Positions 8,968 to 19,006 of a DNA stretch of 64,000 nucleotides are shown here, one piece after another. The translations under genes and the position numbers were made by a program. A model generated the notes under the pieces. That model did not search any database, had not been told where the DNA came from, and saw only the letters and a list, made by a program, of their open reading frames with translations. The DNA comes from Ruminococcaceae bacterium UBA3215 (GTDB lineage: Bacteria > Bacillota > Clostridia > Oscillospirales > Ruminococcaceae), in NCBI GenBank assembly GCA_002363155.1, contig DEWH01000013.1, forward strand, positions 85,365-149,364, in the 5' to 3' direction. The first letter of the stretch is position 1; each line of letters opens with the position of its first letter.

Positions 8968-9836
8968 TGTTTATCCTCAACAAGCGATAGCAGGTAATTT
9001 CCATAATCGGTCATTCTTAGACTCTCTCCGATGTTTCTTATCTCCGCATCGCTGATGAATCCTCGTCTCCATGCGATCTCTTCGATACAAGCAATATAAT
9101 AGCCCTGCATTTCTTGTATTGTTTTTACAAATTCTGCCGCTTTAAGCATACCGGCAGGAGTACCGGTATCAAGCCATGCCATACCTCTGCCCATTGTGAT
9201 AACATATAGCTCTTTCAATTCGAGGTATATATTATTAACAGCTGTTATTTCAAGTTCACATCTTGCGGAAGGCTTTATGGTTTTAGCTATTTCGACTACT
9301 CTGTTATCATAAAAATAAAGACCCGGTACAGCATAATTTGATTTAGGCTTTTTTGGCTTTTCTTCTATTGAAATGATCCTCTTGTTTTCACCTATCTCGA
9401 TCACTCCATACGCCGACGGATCCTTGACCGGATAACCAAACACTGTTGCGCCTTTTTTATTGTTCATAGCAAGATGCATTAAACGAGTCAGATCATTGCC
9501 ATGAAATAAATTATCACCAAGGATCAGACAAACATTATCATTTCCAATAAAATCCTCACCAATAATAAAAGCCTCGGCAAGGCCGCGCGGCTCATTCTGA
9601 ATCCGGTATTCTATGTTCAGCCCTATAAAGCGACCGTCTCCGAAAAGCCTTTGATAGAGCGGTATATCATCCGGAGTTGAAATAATAAGTATCTCCCTTA
9701 TCCCCGCAAGCATCAGTACGGAGAGAGGATAATAAATAAGAGGTTTGTCATATATAGGGATAAGCTGCTTTGACACTACTTTTGTCATAGGATAAAGTCG
9801 AGTGCCTTTACCGCCGGCAAGAATTATTCCTTTCAT
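8964..9836 (-). CDS. rfbA: Glucose-1-phosphate thymidylyltransferase
   Basis: RfbA/RmlA makes dTDP-glucose from dTTP and glucose 1-phosphate. The 290-residue protein has the nucleotide-binding loop GGKGTRLYPMT near residues 8-18, KQLIPIYDKPLIYYP, EYRIQNEPRGLAEAF and GDNLFHGNDL, all family hallmarks. It overlaps rfbB by 4 bp and follows the aminotransferase by 10 bp. Together the three genes give a minimal route to a dTDP-4-amino-4,6-dideoxyhexose. Confidence 0.97.
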   Translation of the reverse strand: MKGIILAGGKGTRLYPMTKVVSKQLIPIYDKPLIYYPLSVLMLAGIREILIISTPDDIPLYQRLFGDGRFIGLNIEYRIQNEPRGLAEAFIIGEDFIGNDNVCLILGDNLFHGNDLTRLMHLAMNNKKGATVFGYPVKDPSAYGVIEIGENKRIISIEEKPKKPKSNYAVPGLYFYDNRVVEIAKTIKPSARCELEITAVNNIYLELKELYVITMGRGMAWLDTGTPAGMLKAAEFVKTIQEMQGYYIACIEEIAWRRGFISDAEIRNIGESLRMTDYGNYLLSLVEDKQ

Positions 9837-9846
9837 ATGATCTCCT

Positions 9847-10944
9847 TTACTGTAAGATTATATTGCATATCCTGTCAACATCCTCCGGCTGCAGATCCGC
9901 ATAGAGCGGTAGTGTAAGCACTCTTTTGCTTATATGTAAGGCAACCGGTGTTTTAGTGACATCATATTTATTATGAAATGCGGAGAATGTATTCGTAAGA
10001 GGATAAAAGTATTTTCTTGCTCCGATGTTTTCTTTTGCAAGGGCTTCAAATACTTCTTCCCTGCTTTTCCCGAATACTTTTTCATCAAATATGACAGGAA
10101 AATAAGCATAATTGGGCTTTACTTCAAGCTGAACCGCATTAAGCTGCAAACCCTCGATATTCCCGAGGCGTTCAACATAACGCTCAAAAACAACCCTGCG
10201 CTTTTCAATTTCCTCGTCAATATGGCGCAGATTGCATATCCCCATTGCTGCGCAGAATTCATTCATTTTCGCGTTTGCACCGACAGCGCTGACTTCTTCA
10301 GGTCCGTGTATGCCGAAATTTTTCAGCTCATACAGGTGTCTTCCGAGTTGTTCATCTTTATAACAGGTTGCACCACCCTCTATTGTATTGAATACCTTAG
10401 TGGCGTGAAAACTGAAAACAGATGCGTCACCATAACTTCCTGCACTTTTTCCCTTATATTTCTCCCCGAACGCATGGGCAGCGTCATAAATCACCTTAAG
10501 TTCATACTTCTTTGCAATACGATCTATCTCTTCTATATTACAGATATTTCCGTATACATGAACAGGCAGAATAGCACATGTACGGTCAGTAATAAGGTTT
10601 TCGATTTTGCTTGTATCGATTGTAAAATCGACAGGATCTATGTCGCAAAAGACAGGCTTTAGTCCGTTTCTTACTATCGCATGAGTCGTTGAAGCAAAAG
10701 TGAACGGCGTTGTGATGACCTCACCCTGTAGATTCATAGCCTGCAAGGTCAATTCTATAGCCATGTGTCCATTTGTAAACAGTTCAATATTATCTATGTC
10801 CAGATATCTTTTCAGATTGGCTTCAAGCTGTTTGTGCTTTGTCCCCATGTTGGTGAGCCAGTGGGTATCCCATAATTCTTTAATTTCTTCACAATACTCC
10901 TCAAAAGAGGGCATGGAAGAGCGGGTGACAAGAATGTTGTTCAT
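9847..10944 (-). CDS. DegT/DnrJ/EryC1/StrS-family sugar aminotransferase, VioA-like
   Basis: PLP-dependent enzymes of this family aminate keto sugars bound to nucleotides. The 365-residue protein shows the Schiff-base Lys183 in FSFHATKVFNTIEGG, Asp154 in VIYDAAHAFG, and TTPFTFAST. The N-terminus (PSFEEY, LWDTHWLTNMG) resembles VioA, which makes dTDP-4-amino-4,6-dideoxyglucose (viosamine). Because rfbA and rfbB are directly downstream, a C4-aminated 6-deoxyhexose is the likely product; a C3 aminotransferase would need an isomerase, which is absent. Pseudomonas syringae flagellin carries modified viosamine, giving precedent for this sugar on flagella. Confidence 0.85.
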   Translation of the reverse strand: MNNILVTRSSMPSFEEYCEEIKELWDTHWLTNMGTKHKQLEANLKRYLDIDNIELFTNGHMAIELTLQAMNLQGEVITTPFTFASTTHAIVRNGLKPVFCDIDPVDFTIDTSKIENLITDRTCAILPVHVYGNICNIEEIDRIAKKYELKVIYDAAHAFGEKYKGKSAGSYGDASVFSFHATKVFNTIEGGATCYKDEQLGRHLYELKNFGIHGPEEVSAVGANAKMNEFCAAMGICNLRHIDEEIEKRRVVFERYVERLGNIEGLQLNAVQLEVKPNYAYFPVIFDEKVFGKSREEVFEALAKENIGARKYFYPLTNTFSAFHNKYDVTKTPVALHISKRVLTLPLYADLQPEDVDRICNIILQ

Positions 10945-11050
10945 TATAAAAAACCACCTTTATATACGAGGCACTGATTATATATTTTGGGAAAGTGACT
11001 TATTGAATAAAACAGAACATATATACAGCTAATCCCCCCAAAAACAGAAA

Positions 11051-12967
11051 TCATTTATCTGCAAATTTCTTAAAATATTTATGTTTCAAAATATATTCAG
11101 CATCAGGAATATTGCTTATACAACGATTGATGCGCGTTTCGGTACTTATGGTCAAATCATGGTCACACAAAACGACTCCTCCGTTAACAATCCTTGTACT
11201 CCAGTCCTTCGCATGAGCAAACTCATCAGAATTCGACCACAGTTCCGGTACGGGTAGCCAGCCGGCAACAAATGCCAGATACAAACCTTCCGGACTGTAC
11301 AGATCAGGTATGTTGAGTTCCATAGCCTTGATGATTTTTCTGCAGGCAGTCTCAAGTTCAAATTGCCTAATAAGAATATCATCGGTCATAACATCAGGAG
11401 TTGCTTTTGTCTTTTTGAGCTTGCGGTATTCATTAAGAGCAGCCCTCGTTATTTTGATACTGTCATTTATTATATCAGGGGTGGCAAGAAATAATGCTTC
11501 AGAATAACTCACTACATGGATAATATCCGGGCTTGTCTCATTCAACGGGTCAATATCGTCCATTAAGGCAGTAACTGCTGCGAGTTGAGTTTTTGCAGCC
11601 TCAAGATCGGGTTTAAAGTAATCCAATCCTGCTCTTGTTTGGAGTACAATTCGGAAGTTCTCATCCTCCAACTCTTTTACAAGTTTCAACAGTGTACGCC
11701 CTTTTGCAAGATCCTGTATTCCCCACGTATTTCGAGGAGTGTTAAGCATGTTTTGAAGAATAAAAGTCTTAGTACCATACTTTTTGGCAGCTTTAGCAGC
11801 AAGAAAGCCGGAAATAATATATGTAACATCATCAGCTCCCCGAAATGCAAAATGATGAGGAACATTTGTCTCAACTGGCTTTCCAGTTGTAGAAATCCAT
11901 CTGATAGTCCCTAAATGTTCTTTTAAATTATCATATAATGAATTCGGGCCACGCCCGTCTAACTCATTAAACCACCATAAAGAAAGTGCGTGCCATGAAA
12001 TATTAATTGTTTTTTCATATATTTTAGCAAGCTTCAAAACATTTTTAGTTCCGGAATAAGTTCTCACCAGCATTGGTCTTGCCGACTGCCATATCTCTAT
12101 ATATTCATATTCCGAATTTACCGGTACACCTCCACCGTTAGGCTTACCGGTCCAATTTTCCCCGAAATTGGATTGAGACAACTGAGATGAACCTATTGAA
12201 AGCACGTCTAATAAACCGGCATTCGCAAGTTCATGGCACCAGTTCTTATACTCTTTAAGCATTTCCGTACGAGACATATCATTGGAATACGGGCCAGAAT
12301 GAGCACGGATCAGAGGCTGAAATCCCCCCTCGTAATTATGCTCCAACCGAAGCTCCAATGTATCTTTCATTGTTCCGAATTCCGGATACATATTCCGTTT
12401 CGGTGCCATTATTCTGCGATATTCACTGGAGCAAATTATTTTTCTGCCGAACTTTGTCAGTTCCTTATCGTACTGACAGCCGCCCTTTATGGTTTGAGGT
12501 ATATTTTCGAAAGGCACTCCCATTACCAAAAGTGTTTCTTCAGCAGATTCTCCCCCTCTGAATGTTGATACGAGCCCCTTATATTCTTTTTCGATTCTTT
12601 CGCATGCAGGAGCTAGTCCAGCGAAAAAAATACTTTTTATTCTGGGATCAGATCCACCATAATAACCTTTTTGGGTCAACAATAATATAAGTCGCCCGAT
12701 AAGTTCTACAGCTGTATCCGGATCAAGACGATATGAGAAACCGATATGTTCTATGCGGTTATTCTCTATCCAGTCAAGGATCGTGTTCTGACAGCTTTCC
12801 GATTCTATACGATCCATAGCATACTCTATCTGAGCGGAAGATATCAAAACACGGTATCCGCAGTCGCGCAGCAATGCAGCAGCAGCATTGATTCCCATAG
12901 TGTGCGCGTCCACTGACGATTTAATTAAACCAAAAGTTTCATTCTTACCTGCAGTCATCAGAACCAC
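11051..12967 (-). CDS. Single-chain cobalamin-dependent mutase-like protein
   Basis: Residues 1-150 resemble the B12-binding subunit of glutamate mutase: the DxHxxG motif occurs as DAHTMG at residues 20-25, with His22 as the expected cobalt ligand. Later GFSYRLDP and FFAGLAP fall where the family has its SxL and GG segments. Residues about 180-600 fit the barrel subunit (MutE-like), with NGGGVPVN, VETNVPHHFAFRG and FILQNMLNTPRNTWG. The 638-residue length is close to the sum of the S and E subunits of glutamate mutase, so the two appear fused. A carbon-skeleton rearrangement of an amino acid such as glutamate is plausible, but the substrate is unknown. Its start is 4 bp from the end of the opine-dehydrogenase-like gene. 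Confidence 0.65.
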   Translation of the reverse strand: MVLMTAGKNETFGLIKSSVDAHTMGINAAAALLRDCGYRVLISSAQIEYAMDRIESESCQNTILDWIENNRIEHIGFSYRLDPDTAVELIGRLILLLTQKGYYGGSDPRIKSIFFAGLAPACERIEKEYKGLVSTFRGGESAEETLLVMGVPFENIPQTIKGGCQYDKELTKFGRKIICSSEYRRIMAPKRNMYPEFGTMKDTLELRLEHNYEGGFQPLIRAHSGPYSNDMSRTEMLKEYKNWCHELANAGLLDVLSIGSSQLSQSNFGENWTGKPNGGGVPVNSEYEYIEIWQSARPMLVRTYSGTKNVLKLAKIYEKTINISWHALSLWWFNELDGRGPNSLYDNLKEHLGTIRWISTTGKPVETNVPHHFAFRGADDVTYIISGFLAAKAAKKYGTKTFILQNMLNTPRNTWGIQDLAKGRTLLKLVKELEDENFRIVLQTRAGLDYFKPDLEAAKTQLAAVTALMDDIDPLNETSPDIIHVVSYSEALFLATPDIINDSIKITRAALNEYRKLKKTKATPDVMTDDILIRQFELETACRKIIKAMELNIPDLYSPEGLYLAFVAGWLPVPELWSNSDEFAHAKDWSTRIVNGGVVLCDHDLTISTETRINRCISNIPDAEYILKHKYFKKFADK

Positions 12968-12971
12968 TCTT

Positions 12972-14033
12972 TCAAAAGTATAATTTCAACTGTTTGAGCG
13001 TAAACCTTCTGCCGTTCTCTCTATAATCTGTATCCATTACTGATGAGGCAAGATTGATAACAGTACTGATATTTGGGGTATTTACACCCAACTCTCTACC
13101 CATTGTTTCTATCGGCACCAATCCATTCGGAACATCTTCGAAAATGTATCTGCTGTTTATTGTAGGAGGAGCATCGATCTTGCTATACGCCTTGTTGTTT
13201 CGTATGCACTCAAGCAAAGTCTCTCCTTCTATCAGATATGTTCGTTTCAACCAATCCATTAATGATTCGACGTCATATCCCGCTGCATGAGCAACAGCTT
13301 GCCTTTCATAATCTATTTTTTCAAGCAGATGTGCTACTGATTTTGATATTCCGTCATAATAGTACTTGAAATCTACTTTCTCACTTTCAATCCAGCCAAC
13401 ATTCATCATTACCGGTGCACAGTGCAAAACCATGCCAATGTTCGTCAATGATGTAATTGCGACTGAATCTACCGGACTGAAATACGGTTTCAAACAATCC
13501 GGCATAATGGATAAAACCTTATTTACGTTATTTCCTTTCAACGCAGCAATTTTAACATCGTTTTTCAAAGCGAGGATATTTGTGCTGTCCGGCCCACTTT
13601 TCCTGCAAGTATAAACAATTGTTTGAGTCTCACATATTTGCGGCAAATCCTGCACTCCACACTTTATTAACTCTTCAGCAAATTCTATTGCACCAAATGT
13701 CCTTCCGGGATTAAGTACAACGATCATATCCTGGTGAACATACGGAGCCAGTTGTTTTGCAATATCTTTATGTGCACAGCTCGGAGTTGTAACCATTACA
13801 AAGTCACTGATCACATCGGCAATATTGGCTGATGCTTTCGAAAGATGTGCCACACCGTTCACGATACCGGAGCAGTGAATTGCTCCGGTTTCAATAATGT
13901 CATGTATGTTTTTCTCGGTTCGATTCCATAGAGAAACATCTATCCCACATAAAGCGAGATGCGCAGCCATCGCCAATCCCTGATGTCCTGCGCCGCAAAC
14001 AAAGACTTTTTTAGCCGCAGAAGTCGATTCCAT
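12972..14033 (-). CDS. NAD(P)-dependent opine/octopine dehydrogenase-family protein
   Basis: The 353-residue protein begins with a Rossmann fold (GAGHQG at residues 14-19) and continues with VVLNPGRTFGAIEF and a helical C-terminal domain ending in EDVPNGLVPIETMGREL, as in octopine/nopaline dehydrogenases. These enzymes condense an amino acid with a 2-oxo acid and reduce the imine. The conserved His of the family appears in the LHCAPVMMN stretch. Placed between an ATP-grasp ligase and a B12-dependent mutase-like protein, it probably builds or reduces an unusual amino-acid-derived substituent. Spacing to neighbours is 4 and 24 bp. Confidence 0.75.
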   Translation of the reverse strand: MESTSAAKKVFVCGAGHQGLAMAAHLALCGIDVSLWNRTEKNIHDIIETGAIHCSGIVNGVAHLSKASANIADVISDFVMVTTPSCAHKDIAKQLAPYVHQDMIVVLNPGRTFGAIEFAEELIKCGVQDLPQICETQTIVYTCRKSGPDSTNILALKNDVKIAALKGNNVNKVLSIMPDCLKPYFSPVDSVAITSLTNIGMVLHCAPVMMNVGWIESEKVDFKYYYDGISKSVAHLLEKIDYERQAVAHAAGYDVESLMDWLKRTYLIEGETLLECIRNNKAYSKIDAPPTINSRYIFEDVPNGLVPIETMGRELGVNTPNISTVINLASSVMDTDYRENGRRFTLKQLKLYF

Positions 14034-14057
14034 TACTCAGATATCATTCCTCTCTTT

Positions 14058-15296
14058 TTACGCTTCCTGATAGTTGAAATCAACAAGCAATTCATGATTC
14101 ATAATATCTTTATTTTCAACTGACATGATTCTTACTGTTTTATTGACACAATCATGCTTTTCTTTGAGTTCTGCCATTGTATTACCAACTATGGTAAAAC
14201 CTCCAACTCTGTCGCCGCTGTTTTCGACCGTATCAAAAACAGACTGTTTACAACGAAAGACATAATAATCTGTTATAACACCGCTTGACTTCAATTCATC
14301 AAAACCTTCAACATGATCAAATGTACCCGGTGTGCAGTAAATATATTCATCTACCATGAACGCGGTCAATGGCTGTTTGACAGTAATATGAGGTTTAATA
14401 CCCATTGTCAGATCAATAACAGCAGATACTACATCTACACCTGTTCTTCTGTTTATCGACAAGTGTTTTACACCGCCTCCCGTTCTTGCGGAGAACTCAA
14501 CAACAGAAACAGTCTCGCCATCGGTCAGCAACTGGATCAGCATGGGGGCATCCTTGATTCCAAATGAATCCGATATCTGCTGTGCGACCGTTCGGATCTT
14601 ATCCGATAGCGCATTAGAAATGATTGCCGGATGCCAGGTGCGGAATATAATAAATCTATCATTATCTTTCAGCTTCTCGCTCGCAGTAATATCAAGTATG
14701 ATTGCTTTTCCAGCTTCAACATAAGCATCAACACTCAATTCCTTTCCTGTGATATATTCCTCAACAATAGCGGTGTCGGTTCTGCTGAACATTACAGCTT
14801 CATTGAAAGCCGATTTCAGATTCTCACTGTTATCAACTCTTCGAACTCCTTTAGAGCTGTTACAATCAACCGGTTTAACAATTAGTGGGTATTGCCAGTC
14901 CGAAAGATCTATCGAAGCCAGCGAATCGGCAATTACATATTTTGATGAAGGAACATTATTGTCGGCAAATAACTTTTTCATATATGCCTTGTTCGTTACA
15001 TTTCTTGCCATTTCATAATTGATATAACACGGTAAACCAAGTTCTTCCGATACTCTTGCTACTGTAAGAAGAGCCTGATCGGTACATACAGTTATAACAA
15101 AATCAACTTTTTCTTCAACGGCTAACTGCTTAATTGCCTCAACATCCAATGTCGATATGCGATAAAACCTATCTGCATAATCTCTTGCAACCGGATAGTT
15201 GTAGTAATCAGCCAGAACGGTCTCTATTTTTCTGCCTTTAAGCTTATTAATCAGGTCGATTTGAGGAAACCCGCCAGCTAACACTAATGCTTTCAT
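14058..15296 (-). CDS. ATP-grasp ligase
   Basis: This 412-residue protein has the three-part ATP-grasp layout: an N-terminal preATP-grasp fold (MKALVLAGG, DFVITVCTDQALL), the central ATP-binding region (PLIVKPVDCNSSKGVRRV, IVEEYITGKELSVDAYV) and the metal-binding end (VVEFSARTGGGVKHL). Such enzymes form an amide or thioester through an acyl phosphate. In this operon it could join a carboxylic or amino acid to the amino group of the sugar. The substrate cannot be told from the sequence, and the closest recognisable relatives are amino-acid ligases of the carbamoyl-phosphate-synthase type. Confidence 0.8.
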   Translation of the reverse strand: MKALVLAGGFPQIDLINKLKGRKIETVLADYYNYPVARDYADRFYRISTLDVEAIKQLAVEEKVDFVITVCTDQALLTVARVSEELGLPCYINYEMARNVTNKAYMKKLFADNNVPSSKYVIADSLASIDLSDWQYPLIVKPVDCNSSKGVRRVDNSENLKSAFNEAVMFSRTDTAIVEEYITGKELSVDAYVEAGKAIILDITASEKLKDNDRFIIFRTWHPAIISNALSDKIRTVAQQISDSFGIKDAPMLIQLLTDGETVSVVEFSARTGGGVKHLSINRRTGVDVVSAVIDLTMGIKPHITVKQPLTAFMVDEYIYCTPGTFDHVEGFDELKSSGVITDYYVFRCKQSVFDTVENSGDRVGGFTIVGNTMAELKEKHDCVNKTVRIMSVENKDIMNHELLVDFNYQEA

Positions 15297-15390
15297 ATTT
15301 TATCCCCGATATATTTTGAAATTCAGTATAGAAACTCAAAAATGATCAATTTTCTGGCATTTAAGCAATCAATTAATATTCTTCTGAATA

Positions 15391-16998
15391 TTAATCTGAT
15401 TCTAAAAGATTTTCTTTTATAACTATCAATCTTTCTTCGTTCTCAAAACCCATATCTTCAAGATCATTTATTGTATTTTTGCATTCTTCATATTTTTTAT
15501 TTAGAAGATAGTATTCAGCGATGCAAAATTTACCTTCAACAAATTCATCTGACCTTTCGAGTAATGCAGAAAGCATCAAATAAAAATTCAGAAAAGTTTC
15601 TGTTGTTTTTTGTTTTCTGTTTGTTATTATAGAAGTCATATTATCCAATGCAATAAGATATTGTTTTTTTACGACTGATATATATATTTCGTAGTATTTT
15701 TTAATAAATGATCTATCAGTGACCAATGTTAATATTTGGTCTTTTTGGGCAAGAGTTTTTATTATTGAATCAAGGTCGAATTTTTTTGTATATTTATTCT
15801 GTTGAATCAATTCGGCTATGCAACAGATCAAATCTGTAATTTCATTAGCAAACAATTTTTTTCTGATCTGTTCGTTATTCGCCCAGAGCGAGCAATTGTT
15901 TCGGCTTATTATCTTTGAATATTCTCCTATATATTTTTCACATATATATTCAATTTCAGAAAAAGGGCATATATTTTCAGACCAATAACTAAAAATATAA
16001 CTGAATATATTATCTATAACGCTGGAAGATAACTCTCTTAGATCTCTCAAATAGTCTTCATATCCCGGTGTGTTTGAGAAGTGTGATCCATCTTTCGGAT
16101 ATAACCAGACATCTATTGTCACATCTCTATTCAGTATATCAATCAACTCAACAATTTTTTCTTTATCTGAAAGAGAGGAACCAAAAAGGACCTTTAATGT
16201 ATCATCAATTGCATTAATATAAACCAAATAAAGGAATAATTTGTTATCTTCACTGATATCACCGAATTGAGATAAAAATTTTACAGACAAATTATATAGA
16301 CTTATGTCTGAGTGCGATCTGTTTTTTGTATATTTATGTGAAACAGACTTGTTATGTAATCTATAGTGATGCATTGCACTGTTATCAATACATATTCTAT
16401 GAGATTCGTTTAGCAAGGTGAATGCCGTGTATGTGTCCGTACCATATGAGAAGCCGAGGTCTTCCCAAGATGGGAAGACAGCATTTTTCAATAATTCTGT
16501 CTTAACAAGCTTCCCCCAATACTGTCTGTAAAACCAGTGATAGATTGGAAAATATCTATTATATTGTTCTCTGTCAATAATTAAACGCTCCGATAAAATA
16601 TTGGTTTTTATATTATTGTTATTGTCGCGAAAAAAAACAGAACCCGTATTTACGATATCTGCGTTGACCTCCTCAGCTAATGACAAGAGTTTTTCTAAAT
16701 AATCAGATTCTATCCAATCATCCTGATCCAATACTGTGTAATAATCTCCTTTAAAATACTCGCGTAATATTGGCAAAAGCCATCTTATACTATTCTCGTA
16801 TCTATATACTTTGATTCTGCTATCCTTTAACTTATACTCATTGATTACATCATAGGTTGCATCAGCGCTGCCATGATCCACAATTATATATTCGAAATTG
16901 GTATAAGTCTGATCCAATACGCTGTCAATACACTGCCTGATATAACCTCCAGCATTGTATGTCTGTGTATATACTGTGATTTTCGGTGCCCCCTGCAT
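15391..16998 (-). CDS. GT2-family glycosyltransferase with long C-terminal helical region
   Basis: The first 230 residues form a GT-A fold of family GT2: PKITVYTQTYNAGGYIRQCIDS at the start, VDHGSADATY, and the metal-binding DQDDW motif near residue 95. The remaining 300 residues are Ile/Lys-rich and helical, with no repeat I can define. The gene is distinctly AT-rich. It follows the two GT2-TPR genes by about 90 bp and probably adds or extends a sugar on flagellin. Confidence 0.85.
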   Translation of the reverse strand: MQGAPKITVYTQTYNAGGYIRQCIDSVLDQTYTNFEYIIVDHGSADATYDVINEYKLKDSRIKVYRYENSIRWLLPILREYFKGDYYTVLDQDDWIESDYLEKLLSLAEEVNADIVNTGSVFFRDNNNNIKTNILSERLIIDREQYNRYFPIYHWFYRQYWGKLVKTELLKNAVFPSWEDLGFSYGTDTYTAFTLLNESHRICIDNSAMHHYRLHNKSVSHKYTKNRSHSDISLYNLSVKFLSQFGDISEDNKLFLYLVYINAIDDTLKVLFGSSLSDKEKIVELIDILNRDVTIDVWLYPKDGSHFSNTPGYEDYLRDLRELSSSVIDNIFSYIFSYWSENICPFSEIEYICEKYIGEYSKIISRNNCSLWANNEQIRKKLFANEITDLICCIAELIQQNKYTKKFDLDSIIKTLAQKDQILTLVTDRSFIKKYYEIYISVVKKQYLIALDNMTSIITNRKQKTTETFLNFYLMLSALLERSDEFVEGKFCIAEYYLLNKKYEECKNTINDLEDMGFENEERLIVIKENLLESD

Positions 16999-17089
16999 AT
17001 CTTATTTGTTCCTTTCCATATATAATATATGTCTTTCAAATAAAGGTGCTCTGTTTCACGTTAAGAAGAGGATTTATATTCGAAGATTA

Positions 17090-18991
17090 TCAGCACTTGT
17101 ATCCTGTCATATTGATGAGATTATTTATCTCCGGATCCCCCGGATTTATCTTCTTATAATCTTCCAATGTCTTTCTCGCTGCCTCAATATTTCCCGCAAC
17201 AATATACGCCCGTATATTCTTCTTCACAGCCTCGGCGAGCTGTTCAAACTCGGACTTCGTGTTAGCTTTCTTATACCGCTCGTTCAGTGCGGATTTGACA
17301 GCAAACAGTTTTCCGATAAGCTGCTTCTTTTCTTCCTCGTGCTTGTCCTCGTTTTCCATAAGCCGCATACTTATGCAGTAATCATAGAATTTCACCGCAG
17401 TCGGCAGCGTATTGATATCTGAAATGCTATCTGCATTATAGTTTTCTGCTGCTTCATAAAATCCATCAATGTTCTTGCAGCAAAGGAGAACTGTCTTTTT
17501 TATATCAAGTCCTGTTTCGAACAGGGCAGGGGAGAGGTCATAATTCTTATTAAGTATCAGATATATAATATCTATATCTTCCGATACCCCGTATTGTGTG
17601 ATAAAGTCATTGATCTTTGCCGAACAATCCTCGCTCGCATAGTACGTTTTATAAATCGTTACCTTCTTTGCGGTCTTTGTGTCGCTTTTTGAAATATTAT
17701 CAAGCGCGACTAAAACAAGCTCTTTATTATTGGCTTTTCTTGAACGATCGAATAACTCGTCCAACAGTATCTTTTTGCCCCAGCTGTCAAGCCTTTTGTA
17801 GTAATTGCCGATATTTTTATATCCGAAATGCTCCGCAACTATAAGCTCATATCTGATAAAATTATAAATCTTATGTTCATCAAAAGCAAATTTGTAAATT
17901 GGATATGTACTCAGCCAATGATCTGCGATATTGAACTCCGAGCAATTAATACAGCAAGCTATAAAATTGCTGAACAATCCGAGAACAGTCCTGTCGTTGC
18001 ACATAGCAAAAGTGATCTGATGAGCGTCTTCGGTAGATAATTTACCGGCTCTTATATCCCTGAATATATCAAAAAATTTTTTATAACACATTAGTGCTTC
18101 ATCACATCTGCCCAAAGCAAACAAGGAATCCGCCTCATAAGCATACATCTCTCCATCGGCAGTAAGAAATCCGAGATTCATAACCTTTTTTTGCTCAAAA
18201 TACTCTGTGCAGACAGCGTACACTTCGTCGTATTTTGCGTTATTATACATATTTTCGGCTTTCTGCGTGTAGAGCACAACTATATATCTGTTATTGGTTT
18301 TCTTGCATTTTGCAATACCCATTTCCAGATATCTGAATGCATTATCGAATTCGTAAACAGATCCGTAGCCGTCAAAAAGCTGTGAATAGATTTTCGGATG
18401 AGGATCTTTCTCTGTTTCTAAAGTTTTAAGCATAAGCTCGATGTTACGCTGAAATTTTGCTTTGCTTTCTTCGACCGAAGTATAAAGATAACCGTAATGC
18501 CACGCAATATCATTGATATGTTTCGCCGGTTCGAGAATCGGATAAAGAAACTCATGTATCATCCCGACAAACTTTGTGTCGGGATATCTTTTCACCATAC
18601 GGCGCGGGAAGAAATCAAGATAATCCTTTTCGTTATATAGATTTCTTATAACAAAAGAAGCAGATTTGTATTTTTTATATTCTCCGGAATTGAAGAAATC
18701 AATGATGCCTTCACACGACTCAAATATCTCGTCCGCATCAAGGAACATGAACCATTCACCGGACGCTAGTGTAAATGCTGTATTTCTTGCCGCGGAAAAA
18801 TCCTTTATCCATTCAAAATGCAGTATCTTATCTGTGAATGTTTCCGCGATTTCAACCGTTCTGTCTGTGGAACCGGTATCGGTTATTATCAGCTCGCTGT
18901 CAACACTGTCAAGTATTGGTTTTATGCCTTTCAGACAACGCTCGAGGTATTTTTCCTCGTTTTTAACGATCATTCCGATAGTAAGAAGCAT
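17090..18991 (-). CDS. GT2-TPR glycosyltransferase, probable flagellin glycosyltransferase (paralogue 2)
   Basis: I place the start at 18991, where GGAG lies six bases before the ATG and the N-terminus then matches the paralogue (LTIGMIVKNEEKYLERCLKG); an in-frame ATG at 19003 lacks a good site. Residues 1-230 are a GT2 catalytic domain with ITDTGSTDRTVEIAE and the LDADEIF metal-binding motif. Residues 230-630 are TPR-like helical pairs. GT2-TPR proteins beside flagellin genes in Firmicutes are thought to glycosylate flagellin Ser/Thr. The last 100 residues are almost identical to those of the upstream paralogue while the middle has diverged. Confidence 0.88.
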   Translation of the reverse strand: MLLTIGMIVKNEEKYLERCLKGIKPILDSVDSELIITDTGSTDRTVEIAETFTDKILHFEWIKDFSAARNTAFTLASGEWFMFLDADEIFESCEGIIDFFNSGEYKKYKSASFVIRNLYNEKDYLDFFPRRMVKRYPDTKFVGMIHEFLYPILEPAKHINDIAWHYGYLYTSVEESKAKFQRNIELMLKTLETEKDPHPKIYSQLFDGYGSVYEFDNAFRYLEMGIAKCKKTNNRYIVVLYTQKAENMYNNAKYDEVYAVCTEYFEQKKVMNLGFLTADGEMYAYEADSLFALGRCDEALMCYKKFFDIFRDIRAGKLSTEDAHQITFAMCNDRTVLGLFSNFIACCINCSEFNIADHWLSTYPIYKFAFDEHKIYNFIRYELIVAEHFGYKNIGNYYKRLDSWGKKILLDELFDRSRKANNKELVLVALDNISKSDTKTAKKVTIYKTYYASEDCSAKINDFITQYGVSEDIDIIYLILNKNYDLSPALFETGLDIKKTVLLCCKNIDGFYEAAENYNADSISDINTLPTAVKFYDYCISMRLMENEDKHEEEKKQLIGKLFAVKSALNERYKKANTKSEFEQLAEAVKKNIRAYIVAGNIEAARKTLEDYKKINPGDPEINNLINMTGYKC

Positions 18992-19006
18992 ATCCAGCTC
19001 CATTTC

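Noticed and set aside
10945..11050. Internal promoter before the sugar aminotransferase
   Set aside because: A TATAAT-like box is present but no acceptable -35 box at the right distance.
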